Origin: Cephalotus follicularis
Taxonomy: Eukaryota > Streptophyta > Magnoliopsida > Oxalidales > Cephalotaceae
Assembly: GCA_001972305.1 (NCBI GenBank)
Contig: BDDD01005801.1
Span: forward strand, 52,336-116,335
Length of the DNA: 64,000 nucleotides
Direction of reading: 5' to 3'
Below, in pieces: positions 11,721 through 24,482 of the stretch. The notes beneath the pieces are model-generated. The model was not told the origin of the DNA and did not search any database. It saw only the letters and a program-made list of their open reading frames with translations. The translations under genes were made by a program, and so were the position numbers. Position 1 is the first letter of the stretch; every line of letters starts with the position of its first letter.

Positions 11721-13426
11721 GTATCCGTCGGCACACACAACCGACTACCCAACCAGATCACTCCATGCTCATCCACCCGGAACTCTGACTGTTTACCCTC
11801 ACCAACATTCTGGACTAAGGCCCATAGTTCACCATCATCACTTTGAGCCGCCTTAATCCGAGATATAAGAGTAGGCTCTATACTCATACTAGCCATATAA
11901 CCTCCAGAACCCCGAACAAACAAGTTTAAGTCCAACCGTTCCATTTCTGCTATCAAGTGCGGCTGTGTAAGCAAAGCCGCTACACTCCCAGAACTCTTTC
12001 TACTCAAAGCATCGGATACCACGTTTGCTATTCTAGGGTGGTACTGCATATTCAGGTCATAATCCTTCAAAAGCTCCAACCACCTCCTCTGTCGCATGTT
12101 CAACTCCTTTTGCGTGAAGATGTACTTGAGACTCTTGTGATCAGTGAAAACATCACAAGTTTCTCCGTACAAATAGTGCCTCCAGATCTTCAATGCAAAA
12201 ACCACAGCTGCTAACTCCAGATCATGTGTAGGGTAGTTCACTTCATAAGGCTTCTACTGTCTTGAAGCATAAGCTATCACATGACCGAGCTGCATTAGAA
12301 CATATCCCAACCCTTTCTTGGAAGCATCGCTGTAAATCTGGTATCCCCCTGACCCAGACGGTAACTGAAGAATTGGTGCAGACGCTAGACCATTCTTCAA
12401 TTTCTCAAAACTTGCTTCCCTTTCTTCGTTCCACACAAACTTGGCTCCTTTTCTTAAAAGTTGTGTCAGTGGCAAGGCTATGGAGGAGAAGCCTTCCACA
12501 AACCGCCTATAGTAGCCAACCAGACCCAAAAAGCTCCTAACTTCCGTTACTGTAGTAGGCCTCGACCATTTGGTAATAGCCTCAACCTTAGTAGGATCCA
12601 CACTAATACCATATGCTGTGACCACATGGCCTAAGAATGTCACCTACTCCAACCAAAATTCACATTTCGAAAACTTCGCATAAAGCTAATTCTTTCTCAA
12701 AATACCCAGCACTATACGAAGTTGAGCTTCATGTTCTTCTTTCGACTTGGAATACACAAGGATGTCATCAATGAACACAATCACAAACTTGTCCAAGTAT
12801 TCATGAAACACCCGATTCATCAGATCCATAAAGACGGCTGGTGCATTTGTAAGTCCAAACGGCATCACCAGAAACTCATAATGCCCGTACCGTGTATGAA
12901 AAGCAGTCTTAGTTATGTCCTCGTCTTTCACCCGTAGCTGATGAGAACAAGATCTCAAATTGATCTTAGAAAAATACCGTGCACCTTGGAGTTGATAAAA
13001 AAGGTCATCAATCCTAGGCAAAGGGTATTTATTCCTGATAGTAATCTGATTTAGCTCTCTGTAGTCTATGCACAACCTCATGGACCCGTCCTTCTTCTTG
13101 ACAAAAAGAACCGGAGCTACCCACGGCGTAACACTAGGCCGGATAAAACCCCGATCCAACAACTCTTGCAACTGCTCCTTCAGTTCTTGCAATTCTAACG
13201 GTGCCATTCTGTAAGGTGCTTTACATATCGGTGCCGCTCCGGGAATGAGCTCGATGGTAAACTCCACTTCCCGTTGCGGTGGCAAACCTGGTAACTCCTC
13301 CGGAAACACATCTGAAAACTCTCTAACAACCGGATAGTCCTCAAGGCGAGGCTCATCCTTAGAGACGTCTTTTACAACAACTAGGTAACCCTCAGCACCC
13401 TTAGCTACCAAGTTTTGAGCCTTCAA
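11721..13426 (-). pseudogene. pol: Gypsy B reverse transcriptase and RNase H (broken)
   Basis: RT copies the RNA, and RNase H removes it. The frame reads [55 protein letters not shown] and the active site [10 protein letters not shown] (complement of 12749-12775). RNase H follows ([15 protein letters not shown] near 12330, then [22 protein letters not shown]). All catalytic Asp residues I can identify remain. Stops interrupt the frame after LRKN (about 12688), after CEFWLE (about 12645) and after YASRQ (about 12252), each where a Gln or similar codon stands in relatives. One frame is kept throughout. Confidence 0.87.
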
Positions 13427-14060
13427 AGCAGAAATAACCTTAACTTCTTTTCTCGGCTACGAACCCTGATAAATAAAATCAGGCCTATCCACATCCCCAA
13501 ACAGAACCATCCGAGGGTGACAGTTAATCGTGGCACGATGGCGATCTAACCAATCCATGCCAAGAATCATGCAAAGTCATACATATCTATCAGGAAAATA
13601 TTCGCATCTCGAACGCGATCATCAAAAGTGATAGGACAAGCAAGAAAACATTTAGATATGACAACAAATGTCCCTATATGTGTCAAAAGAACCAAAACTG
13701 GATCCAGAGATAGAGGTGCCACCCCAAGATGCCGAACAAAAGTCCTCGCTACTACAGAGTAAGTCGATCCAGTATCATACAAAACATAATCCATACGACC
13801 ACAAACAGAGACATAACCCAAAACGGTTCCTGGAGCACTCGCTTCCTGATGAGTAGTCAAAGCAAAGATTCGGCCACCTACATTGCGCTGCCCCGCGTCT
13901 CCGCCATTACCTTTCCTCTCCTTTGCTCGAGGGTCTGTGAAATCCATAAAACAATGGCCCTGCTGTCCGCACACAAAGCATGCTTTTGGAGAGTTGTAAC
14001 CATTCCCAACCGGATGCCTCTTCCCATAAGTCTCGCACTGTGCAATCTAAACATTGGGGT
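13427..14060 (-). pseudogene. pol: Gypsy B zinc knuckle and protease (broken)
   Basis: Aspartic protease cleaves the polyprotein. The active-site motif YVLYDTGSTYS is visible near 13770-13800 after a CCHC-like knuckle CFVCGQQGHCFMDF (about 13950-13990) whose last Cys is Phe. A one-base loss near 13570 (YDF to ILGMDWL in relatives) breaks the frame, and a stop lies just upstream of the RT start region. A TAG near 14047 also interrupts the linker before the knuckle. Confidence 0.82.
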
Positions 14061-17000
14061 TACCCCCACCAGTACCTCCCTGATTCTTCCTTTGATCATT
14101 ACCAGGCTGTCCACCTCCTCAATTGAATTATTATTCTTCTTTTGCTGGTTGCTGTTTTGGACCTTACCTTGCTGTCCCGAGTTTTGGCCATGAGAATCTT
14201 CCCTATTTCTCTTCTTTTCCCCCCTAGACGAGTAGCTTGAAAATCCAACCTTTCCATTTCTATATTCTTCGCGGTGATTGCAACCTCCGAAACGTCAGCA
14301 AACCTCAAGTTAATCAGCTTACCCCTAAGCTGATAGTGCAACTTCCATTTAAACTTTTTTACCTGCTCTGCTGCTGACCCCGCTGTATATCCCGCAAAAC
14401 CTGCTGACCTGGTAAACTGAGCTAAAAACTCAGTAACAGATTCACTGTCACACCCCGTTATTCCATTACATTTAGACAACATATGTGGTGATATTAGGAA
14501 TAAGTAAATAATCTAGCATTCCAATTAACAATTCAAATAATATAAGCAGAAGAATTACATAAGCTGGATTATAAAAGTCATCCGCACGCAGCCCATACTA
14601 CGTGCTCACACAATACTAGCAATCATCCTTTCACATAGGGAAGGTAAAACAACAACACGGAGTGCGAACCGTTCATTACAACAATACGACATAAAGGTAA
14701 CAACCTTAAGCAGAAAAGAAGCTCTCCAAAAGCTTCAGCAGCACCTTCCGAACGCCCTTGCTTAATCTGAAATTGTAGGGGGGTTAGCCGTTGTCCTCAC
14801 TTGGCTAAGTAGGAAAGTTAAGCATGATAATTGAATCTATAAATGTAAATATGCATGACAGTTTAAATGAAATGACATATATATATATAGTATTCCAATA
14901 TATACGCAATCATGCCAAGTGGCCATAGCCAGTACAATGCAATAATACCGCACAAGGGTACAATCAATCAGTACAGTGGTTTGGGTGTCACATGTCGCTA
15001 ACTCCTAGCACCAACTGTGCACCACTTATCTATCACCCTTCACTCCGAAGATGATACATCAGGTCAGTTACTACCGGCATTAGCGGGCAGTTTAACAATC
15101 AAGTTCTGCATTACAGACAATTTGGGTGGATACTCTAGCCAACTCCTGGCACATAGGACCACCTCCGTAGCCAGTGATGTCTCCTATCACTCGAATAACG
15201 GCAATAGCATAGATAATCAATTCAATCAATTCAGTGGTAATATTACATATATCTATGATATGCAATATATCGTGAGTTTTCATTTTTAGAAAACATAACA
15301 GTTCAGTCAGTGGTTCTCTTGGAGAACTAAACAGTTACAGTGCCTCTATTTAAGAGGAAAATAGCAGTTTGTATAACAATAAGATTTTCTATTAAAAACC
15401 CATTGTTAAAAATAATTAATTATGCTTTAAGCATTAAGTTGGTAAAATCCTTGAATATATATATAACAGTAGTAATTTCATTGAATAACAGTAATGACAA
15501 CTACAATATAGTAATTCAAGGATAATTACAATCACAATCCATTCAATCAAACGATTAACACATTTCTACACTTACTGTTCTAAAGCGTCGACAGTTTTTG
15601 TGTAAGCGTCGACGGTTGTTGTCTAAGCGTTGAAACTACTCGCGTGATCAAAGCTTAAGCATCGACATTATAAGACTTAACATGCGTTTTCCACACCAAA
15701 GCATCGACGGTCTTAGCTTAAGCGTCGGCGCTTCTGGCGTTCTTACGAATTCTAGGAGCAATATCAAAACAGGGGATGCATAAATTCAACCCAATCTCAG
15801 TCCATTTCAACATGCAATCATATATTAACCATCACTACACATCATACATGTTATATGTTCAAAAACATGTCAAAACCCCTACCTTTAAAGCCATCCCGAA
15901 ATCAAATCAAATTGATTTCTCTCTCTATGTCCAAAAGTTCTTCACTCTCCTTCAATCTTCCAAAATTGCAGAATTAATCTACATAATTGCAAGTTTACAG
16001 GTTTTAGATACGAATCCAGTAGGTTAAACTATTCATGTAACCATGATAACATCAAGGAATTGAATCAGAAGCTTATCATTAGCTCTATATCTCATCTCTC
16101 ATGAACAATTTTAACAAATCAAGTTCTAACTCTTAGGTTTCCTTTATAATTGTTTGTTAACAGAGAATATGTATAGCTAATCATAAAAAAATGATACCTC
16201 CCTACAACCTTAACTATATCAAGGAACTCGGATTAGTAACTTACCAACTTCCAGGTGATGATCCAAGTTCAATTCTTCTGAACTTGAAGCTCCTTCAACC
16301 TCTAGCAATCTTCCAACAATTGTCCAGGTTGTCTCTCAATCTCTCAGTGTTTTCTAACACTCTCATCCAATCTCTCACAGTTGGTATAAAAAGGTCAAAA
16401 GTGTGTCCTTCATTTCGCCAGATTCCTCCAACCTTTAAAGCACATTTCTCTCTCCCTCATGCATGCACTCTTCCTTTTGTTCTTTTCTTTGTTTTCTGGT
16501 AGGTTGCAGGTTGCAGGCTTTTAGGTCACATGCAAGGCTTTATCCTTGCATGTTATCCAGCTGGTGAAGGCTTCTGGTGTGCATTGACATGTTTACAGGT
16601 AACTTAGCTCGCATGGAATCCATTTGGCGCCACTGCTCTGTTCTAACAGGCGTGTTTCACATTCCTGACACCGCGCAAAGCATCGACGATTTTCTCTATG
16701 GCGTTGGCGGTTTGTGCGTCATAACTCAGCCTTCAACTGCGCGTTTGTACACGTGTCAGGGCTCAAAGCGTCAACGGTAAGGAGTTAGGCATCGACAGTT
16801 TAGCACCAGAATTTACTTCCCTAATTTTCATTTAGGAATTTTCTTCCGACTTCGTTCTATTAAAAAAGGTAACGAACATAACATCTCAAAAGTATATTTT
16901 ATTCATCATTTGGTACAAAATACATGAATTGAAATTGCGGTTATTACATTCACCTTCGTTCTGTCTCGTCATCACGAACTCAATTGCATAAGCCTCTTTA

Positions 17001-17518
17001 TCAGCAGTGGGAAAATACTGCTGATAAAAGACTTCACAGAAATCGGACCAAGACAAAGTCTCAACAAAATCTCCAACCTTAGCTGTCTTCAAGGTCTTCC
17101 ACCATGTCTGGGCATCGCCCTCCAGCTTATACGCGGCCAACTTAACCTTCTGATTATCACCGCATCCCAGTACATCAAAAATCTTCTCCAAATGAGCAAT
17201 CCAATGCTCAGCCTCCGCTGGTGTTGGCGCTGAACTAAAGGATTGTGGTCTCTGTTTTTGGAACCTTTCCAGCCATACATAAACTGGAGTGTCAGGATGG
17301 TCCCAAGCTCCCCTAGATGCATGAACATCAACTGGTACATTCTCCTCAGCTACCTACTCACGAAAACCCTGCTCATGATTTTACTGTTGCTGCATTACTC
17401 AGTTTACTTCCTGAGCCACAGCCTGTCTAACCATCTCGTCCATTGCAGGCTCATTTCTTGCTCCATCCTGAGCCACAACTGGTTTGGTTCTTTGAGGGGT
17501 GTTCCTTGTTCGCCCCAT
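14061..17518 (-). pseudogene. gag: Gypsy B gag, split by a solo LTR
   Basis: The start (complement of 17516-17518, MGRTRNTPQRT) matches other gag genes in the window. The N-terminal half is 16954-17518 and the core continues at 14440 downward (FLAQFTRSAGFAG, KLHYQLRGKLINLRFADVSE). The solo LTR 14446-16948 and one copy of TTCAC lie between. Stops TGA, TAA and TAG in 17340-17410 interrupt the N-terminal linker. The gag core WWKTLKTAKVGD and FYQQYFPTADKEAY is readable. A frame disturbance occurs near 14230. Confidence 0.85.
14446..16948 (-). repeat. Solo LTR (gypsy G family) in gypsy B gag
   Basis: On the plus strand it begins TGTCACACCCCG and ends GGTTATTACA. Reversed it begins TGTAATAACCGC, as the LTRs of gypsy G do. 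TTCAC flanks both sides (14441-14445 and 16949-16953), and removing the LTR with one copy restores gag, so this is an insertion later reduced to one LTR of 2503 bp. Type A palindromes occupy two places, 15583-15740 and 16676-16800. In gypsy G the corresponding places hold type B. No coding signal. Confidence 0.92.
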
Positions 17519-17675
17519 CTTCGCAAGAGAGACCAGGACAAGATAAAAGCAAAAGATTCAGAAGGTCAAAATGAAAGACATATCAAAGGATCGTAACAAA
17601 AAAGTCCTAACACAATGTCTACCCAATCTCATAGGTCAAACCTAGTTATGTCTTCTAAGGAAACAAAACCTATTT

Positions 17676-17686
17676 CTCTGATACCA
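17676..17686 (-). other. Primer-binding site (tRNA-iMet), gypsy B
   Basis: CTCTGATACCA, reverse complement TGGTATCAGAG, five bases from the right LTR. Confidence 0.88.
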
Positions 17687-17691
17687 CAATC

Positions 17692-20232
17692 TGTAACACC
17701 CCCGAAGGTGGGAGCCCTTACAGGTCATAATACCAAACTAAACATGACAGAATATCTAAGCATGAACTTTATGCAAAACGGATGTGGGGGTCCGAAAACA
17801 TAACTTATAACAAAACTGATGTTAAACAAAGTCTGAAAACTTTAACAATTCATAATTAAAACAAACCATAATCCGATATCCAATACTGTTTAAGAAGAAA
17901 CTAGTCTAATACTGTCTCAAAACTTGACCAATACTACTGAAAACACAATGGACCAACTCCTAGATGATCCTCTGACAAGTGGATAACTCTCATCACACGT
18001 TTCCCCCATCCTTCTGAAAACCTGCTGCATAGAAACAAAAACGCAGTTGAGCAAACCTCAGTATGGATAAGGAAGTAAAACAGTAAATGGTAAACGAAAT
18101 ATCTTGAACTTTAAATTTCAGCAAAGTAACATCATAATTATTCTGTAAAATGTAAAGCAAAATAGTTAAAAAAAATGAGCAGTTATAAAATCAGCATAAC
18201 TTTACGAAAAGCATAACATCATAATTCAAACCTTTATCTGATTTCATAATTCCATAACAGAGAATTCTGACATACATACATATATAGGTGCAAGGGGTTC
18301 GCGAGGCCCACATGCTCTGACGAAAAAGTCGTGTACGACAATACACAAACAATCCCAATACTGAATCTTATCTTACAATAACTAGAGTCGACTCATACGC
18401 CTCAAAAGGATCCATATCCTACCCTCATGATACATATTTAAAAGAGACGCCGTAGACCGATCACACCGATGCGGTAGGTGTCATGTCCTCTATGGTAAAG
18501 GACATGCCTATGAAACCTCATAGGTAGGGTTTTTCTCTGTATGTTACTATGTTAAAGCATTGTTTTATTCAAAAACAACTTAAAACATACTTATGTATAA
18601 ATATTGTCTCCAGACATATCTGAAATTATTTAAAGATGATCATAAACATACTTTCATATCAAAAATCAAAATATGATATGTATCTGAAGTTTAACATACT
18701 CCCTAAAGTGGAAGCCATGTCCAAAATAAATAACATAATTTCGATAGTGAAGAACATGCATATCAAACTCAATATCCAATAAAATAATATTAAAAATCCA
18801 TTTCGATAAAATTATTATCAAAACGAGAATATCCGTATCAAAGTATGAATTTAAATAAAATCAGGAGCAAAACCACAGAAGCATAAATCCGATTTACTTT
18901 AAAAATCGATAGGAGTATTTCAAAGAATGATGTATCCGTACCTTAGCTGGTCGAAAAATCTAAACAAACACGAATACCAAACAAAACCACCGTAGGAGTG
19001 TCCTAATCTCCACCACGAATGATATCAAGACCTAGACATATAAGCCCAAACATCACATAACATAAAAAGAAGCAATTATCCAAACTGCCAGAGAAAGCGT
19101 CGACGGTTTATTCTGAGGCGTCGATGGTTCCATTGCATAAAAGGACAAAGCGCTGAGCAAAGCGTCGACTAAACACAGCATAAAACAGTACAAAGCGGCG
19201 ATGCTCAAAAGACAAGCGTCGACGGTTTGCGTCGAAGACAGAATGCCAGTTGCAGAACAATCAATTGAAAGCCATGGACAAATCTGATTTTTGATAAACA
19301 TGATGCATAAATAACAACATGTAGGTTCTATGACATGTTATGCAAGTTCAAAAACACCAGAATAAACCTATGATTACATACAAAGAGTAAAACACATTTT
19401 GAAATATAATTTTCTGATATATAAACAGTTTTTGAAAAATCTTGAGCTATAATCTGATTTTTGTTTCCCAGAGTATAAAACAGTAACATATACGTATCTA
19501 TAGCGTAATTTATTTGATTAGAATACCAGTATAACAAAACATGCACATAAATTTCATATATGAACAAATTAAGAACAGCAGAAAATTAGTTTCAATAGGC
19601 CTCTTAAATCATGCTCGAAATTAAATTGTAGCAAATTTTAATACAAATAAAAGGGTGATATTGAAACTACATAGTACAAACTACAACTTTCGTTTGGAAA
19701 ATACCTTAAAAAAATGTCGTTTTAACAACGATCGAGACTGTTGAAGTTGTTTTTCGTGTTTGTAAGAAATGCAGAAATGGGTTTGAATTTTATAAACAAT
19801 TTGTCTGATTAATGCACAAATCCGTGTGTTTAATGGCAAAATCCAGTATGTTAAAACATTTCCACATAGGTAAAGACGCGTTCGGTTATTTAGGAAATCA
19901 AATGGCCAACTTAAGGAAAGAATCCAACATTCCAAAAACATGGTCACCGTCCAAAACAATTAAGGAAGACGACTAAAGCGTCGACAGTCTACTTAAAGCG
20001 TCGACGGTTGAGGCTTAAATTACAAATTGTGTCAAAGTCACACGTTTTGGCGTCCACGTATCTCACAGCACCCAAAGCATCGATGGTTATAATAAGAGCG
20101 TCGGCGCTTTGTGCCCAGAAAAAAAAAGAAATTTAAATTTAAATCGAAGAGTTCACAAACCATAGCAGATAACAGGAGGTAAAGACCCAACATAAAATGA
20201 TAAACATGTAAGCATAGAAACGGGATATTACA
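17692..20232 (-). repeat. Right (5') LTR of gypsy B
   Basis: The 2541-bp LTR starts TGTAACACCCCC and ends CGGGATATTACA. Type A palindromes lie at 19097-19235 and 19978-20110, about 1.0-1.1 kb and 0.13-0.25 kb from the LTR start read on the element strand. The block ACGCAGTTGAGCAAACCTCAGTA (18040-18063) is shared with the array and gypsy C/D LTRs. Short open frames such as 19053-19301 overlap the palindrome cluster and are not regarded as genes. Confidence 0.88.
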
Positions 20233-21326
20233 TAATAGTTAAATAGGAGATCCTAAAGTTTCCTAAACATCCAACCATTCGAAATTTCATTAAGAAATGA
20301 GCAAGATATGAATAAAAAAATCTACTGTCCATTTATCAGAAGAAGAACAGAGAATTGATATTTTAGAAAGAAGGTAGAAATCCTTACCTTGCCTCAATCT
20401 CCTCCTCTCTTCCTCTTAGCTGAATTCTCCTCTCCAAAACCCAACAGAAACTAACCCATTTTCATGCCAAAACTACACACATATATATATAGGAGAATGA
20501 AACTTGGGGTGCAAGTTTCCTTACGTGAGTCATCAAGACTTGGGGTGCAAGCTTCGTCCTTGCGTGAGTAATCAAGACTTGGGATGCAAGATTGCATAAT
20601 GAGTTACCATGCTACCTTGCCTCAAATGATGTCACCCATGTGAGTTGTCCCCCGCTTAGTTTCCAATGTGCACAATTCATCCACCGAATTGATGACACAT
20701 GTCCCCTTTATCATCAAAATATCTTAAGTCCTCACACCATGGCTTGATACTTGTCCCTTACTCCATTTAATTTATTCGTAATGGGACAAAACGTTAAATT
20801 TTGAAACTAATGTGCAGCCCAAAGCATCGGCACTTCATCTCCAACCGTCCCCGCTTACGGGTTTGTCCAAGGTTTTTCATCTGATATACTGGGCAAAGCA
20901 CTGACGCTTCTCTTCAAGCGTCGCCGCTTTGGGGTCTCGTTCAGGTCAATTGAAATGCTTGACTTCGAAGCCCCGAAGCATACATTTAGAGTGTCGTCAG
21001 TTACATCCAAGCGTTGTCGCTTTCGTCGAAGCGTCATCGGTCTGGGAAGTTTGTCCAAATTGAAAACGCATTGGTTTTAACCGGCGTTAGAAGGGGTCCA
21101 AGTGTCAAAGATTTAATGTTTAAAGCGTCGTTGCTTTCGTAAACTATCGCCGCTTAACACAGAAATAATTTTATTTATCCATTTTCACATTCTAACAATT
21201 ATCCAAAAGGCCCAAGGCTGGTATCAGTCAGTCCAAACCATGAAGACAAAAGCAAAATAGACAGACCACTTAACAAAATAGATTAAAAACCCCGAATATA
21301 TGCATACGGACAAACGGGGTATTACA

Positions 21327-21345
21327 TCCTCTCACCCTTAAAAAG
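21327..21345 (-). other. Polypurine tract of internal region 2
   Basis: TCCTCTCACCCTTAAAAAG on the plus strand, next to the end of LTR2. Confidence 0.8.
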
Positions 21346-21703
21346 ATTTCGTCCTGAAATCTAAACATCTAGAGCATTCGCAGCCAGGTGCGTCGTTAAG
21401 GTGAAGACTATGCCTCCCACGTTGCGTTGTCCCACATCATTGCCATCTCCTCCTTTATTCCTTGTACGAGGATTTGGACAATTCTTAAAGAGATGACCCA
21501 TTTGTCCACATGCAAAACACGCACAAGTGGCCTTATCACATGTCCCAACCGGATGTTGCTTCCCATAAGTGTCACACAAAGCAATCTGAACATTGTGGTT
21601 ACGCCCACCAGTAGTTCCCTGAACTTGTTCCTGATCAAATCCTGGCTGTCTCTGTTGTTCCCCACCTCCATTTTGATTATGATTCCCTTTTTGTTGCTTA
21701 CCA

Positions 21704-24482
21704 TGTAACGCCCGGTATTTTCCTGAATGTAATATTTCCATTTATGATGAAATCATTAAACTTGATTAATGGAAATGTTGAGTTTTTGAACTCAAAAGAT
21801 GCTTGCAAACCCTAATTATGGACCTGGAAATGGGATGAGTATGTTCAAGCTTGAAACGGCGTTGTTTTGGGACAAAGACATCGACGCCTTTTTGAAAGAC
21901 GTCGATGCCTTTGGGGTTTGAGGTACACGTGATTACATAGGCATACACGTCGACATTGGGAGAAGGCATCGACACCTTGTTACAAAAATAGAAAAGACAT
22001 CGACGTCTAAAGTAAAGACGTCGACACCTTTTTAAAGAATATCTGTCGTGCTTCTTCGCTGGCAGAAGTAACATGCAAGGGGATCTTGGGGGCTTTACCA
22101 GACGCCTTTTCAAGTGCCCTGTGACGTGTGGAGCATGTCGGTGTATTGCCAGAAATGCTAAGAACATGCCCTCACATGGAACATGCAAAGGATTACCACC
22201 CTCACATGCAACCTGCAAGGAAAAAGGATTAAAGAAAACAAAAGAAATGCAGAAAAAAAGGAAGGTGGGAGAGAGTACAAATGTGGCAGTTAAATGCTAG
22301 GAGAAGAATGTCAGGGGGGAGCCATCTGCATAAGAATAACCCTCCCCACTTAACTCTCTTGTTCCATAACACCAGAAGAAAGAGAGAGAATAAGACAGTG
22401 AGTGTGTGAGTGCCACCATTGTTGAGCAGGAAACTTGGAGCTTGCACACCAACTGCTAGAACGAACCAGGGAGCTTCCCAGCCGTACCTGGGGACTCGAG
22501 TGACTTCATGGAATACTAAAAGAGGTGGACTTTCGGCTTCTAACTTGAGGCCAGAGGTAGGGGAAAGCCATACTATAATTTCGAGTTTGATATCCATGCA
22601 TGGTTATGGTTTTGGATGTATAGAATGCATATTCTTGTACTGATTTTATTACTGGATTGATGTCATGATATGCTAGATATGTTTTGAGTATCTGCATGTT
22701 AGTTCCTTGCCTCGATTTTCTGTTATTATGCACGATTATGGGTTGTTAAGGCCACTGTTCGTTAAGTCGTGAGGTAGAAGACGACTACTGTTGGAAAAGA
22801 CATCGACGTCTTTAAAATAAACATCGACGTCTGTTTAGTTTTCCCTTGTTACTGATTGAAAGGGATCGACGTCTATGGAAAGACATTGACGCCCTAGGCT
22901 ACCTACCTGGATTTTGACGTAAAAGATGTCGACGCCTAAGGTTCCTACCTTAATGCGTCGACGCCATTAGCAATACGTTGTCGTTTTAAGGTTCCAGACC
23001 TTGAGCGTCGACGCGTAAGAAATGGACATCGACGCCTTCTGTTGAGAAACGCGTTGACACTGAAACTTGGACATCGACGCCTGTTGGAAAAGACATCGAC
23101 GCCTTTTGGAAAGACATCGACATCTTTGTTACTGTTTGGGGTTTTCTTCATCTAACGATACGAAACGATCCCGATTCCTGTTAGGGTGCATTTGAGCATT
23201 TGTATGCATTGCACATATACTGTTTTACTGCCTGTTTGTACTTGAATTATGATTTCTAATGTGTTGTTACTTTAGAAATGCATATGTGAACTGAAACCGC
23301 TATTTTGAGTATGAATGAATATTGATATCGTATTTTCAAATATCTCTGGGAAGCGATTTCCATTACTGTACTGTTTAAAAGTATTTTCTACTGAAAATAC
23401 CTATTTTCAAATGTTGTCAATTTTGGAAACATTTTGGAAAACAACTGCCTGTTGTCGATCAAATCGATCATTACTGTTTACTGTACTGTTACTGTTTAAA
23501 TTCACTGTTTGCTCTATGAATAGCTTGTGATTGTGTTTGAGCTGCTAGTTGCATGGCAGAGGTTGCCAGCACCGACTAGTGGCAGGGTTGTACCTAGGGG
23601 CCAGGAGCATGGCTAGGTGACTCACTGTACTGTTGCCTCGCTCGGTTGCCCGAAGTGGGGACCGGAGTGGGAGTGTAGCATGGGGCTAGGAGTTGGGCGC
23701 TATAACTGTTGTTGTGGTCCTATGTGGACATCCTGACTGTTGTTGTGGTCCTATGTGGACATCCTGACTGTTGTTGTGGTCCTATGTGGACATCCTGACT
23801 GTTGTTGTGGTCCTATGTGGACATACTGTACTGTACTGCTTATTGGTCCTTTACGGACATTACTGTGACCGTTGATGCAGCCCTGGCCGGGTTACTACTG
23901 TACTGTTACTGTACACATATATTTCTTATATATGTAACACTGATATTTTACTATACTGATATACTTATTTTCATATATTTATAAACTGGGTCTCCACTGC
24001 ACTGCATCATTTATGCATTCATATCATGACATGCATTATGTTGATCCCGATTTACTGTTATGACTTAGCCGAGTGAGGACAAAGGCTAACCCCATACTTT
24101 ACAGATTGATGCAGTGGGCTTTTGGGTCGGCATGGATGAAGACCGAGCTGTTACATTCTTGTTTTTGTTATCATTTGTTTTGTATTAAACCCATGTGGAT
24201 ATGATTTTCGGATGTGCCATTGTTATGGTTCTATTTCTGAAGGAGTTTTATATTGTACCGCATTTCATGCTCCGTTTTATGGGCGATTATCTATGATGAC
24301 TGGTATTTGTGTGGCGTGCGGTATGGGACGCACGTTACGAGTTACAGCTTATGAACTTGTTAAGCTTCCGCAACTGACAGTTTGTTTAAAAGTTTTAAGT
24401 TTATGGTTTTTGCATGAGTTGTATTTTATGTTAATTGCCTTTACCGCTTTAATGTTGCGTTCTCTATAAACGGGGTGTGACA
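21704..24482 (+). repeat. Solo LTR, family L2, inserted in gag copy 2
   Basis: It begins TGTAACGCCCGG, ends GGGGTGTGACA and is flanked by TACCA (21699-21703 and 24483-24487). Without it the sequence reads as the intact sister copy near 5378. The LTR is 2779 bp, and a forward orientation follows from its GGGGTGTGACA end as in gypsy G and F. Two palindrome clusters of type A (ACATCGACGCC forms) lie at 21855-22035 and 22797-23130. A four-fold 31-bp repeat is at 23705-23828 and the TTAGCC...GGCTAA block at 24065-24089. Open frames inside show no protein similarity. Confidence 0.92.
23705..23828 (+). repeat. 31-bp tandem repeat, four units
   Basis: The unit ACTGTTGTTGTGGTCCTATG plus 11 bases repeats at 23705, 23736, 23767 and 23798 with a single visible difference in the last unit. 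The related LTR at 1-1076 has only degenerate single units (GGTCCTTTATGGACATCCTG near 396), so the expansion is recent and local. Confidence 0.95.

Larger units (their letters stand above)
7888..20232 (-). mobile_element. Gypsy B: full-length Ty3/gypsy chromovirus (Tekay/Del-like), degenerate
   Basis: LTRs at 7888-10257 (with an extra tail to 10392) and 17692-20232, a PPT at 10393, a PBS at 17676 and the gag-PR-RT-RH-IN-chromodomain order on the minus strand define a complete element. TSD TAACA/TAATA flanks it. Without the nested solo LTR its internal region is about 4.8 kb, normal for this group. Many stops and at least three frameshifts make it inactive. RT (FIDD), RNase H and integrase catalytic residues are still readable. 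Confidence 0.9.
6435..21326 (-). repeat. LTR2 of the gag-only array, split by gypsy B
   Basis: LTR sequence occupies 6435-7887 and resumes at 20238 to end GGGGTATTACA at 21326, about 2.54 kb in all. It is the 5' LTR for gag copy 1 and the 3' LTR for gag copy 2. Gypsy B lies between, flanked by TAACA (7883-7887) and TAATA (20233-20237). The uninterrupted sequence is seen at 32160-32200 in LTR3. Type A palindromes are at 20822-21030 and 21120-21160. The conserved minus-strand 67-codon frame is at 20855-21058. Confidence 0.88.

Noticed and set aside
22073-22643. Overlapping frames of 75-122 codons in solo LTR L2
   Set aside because: Not conserved in the sister LTR, on both strands and without domains. 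LTR sequence.
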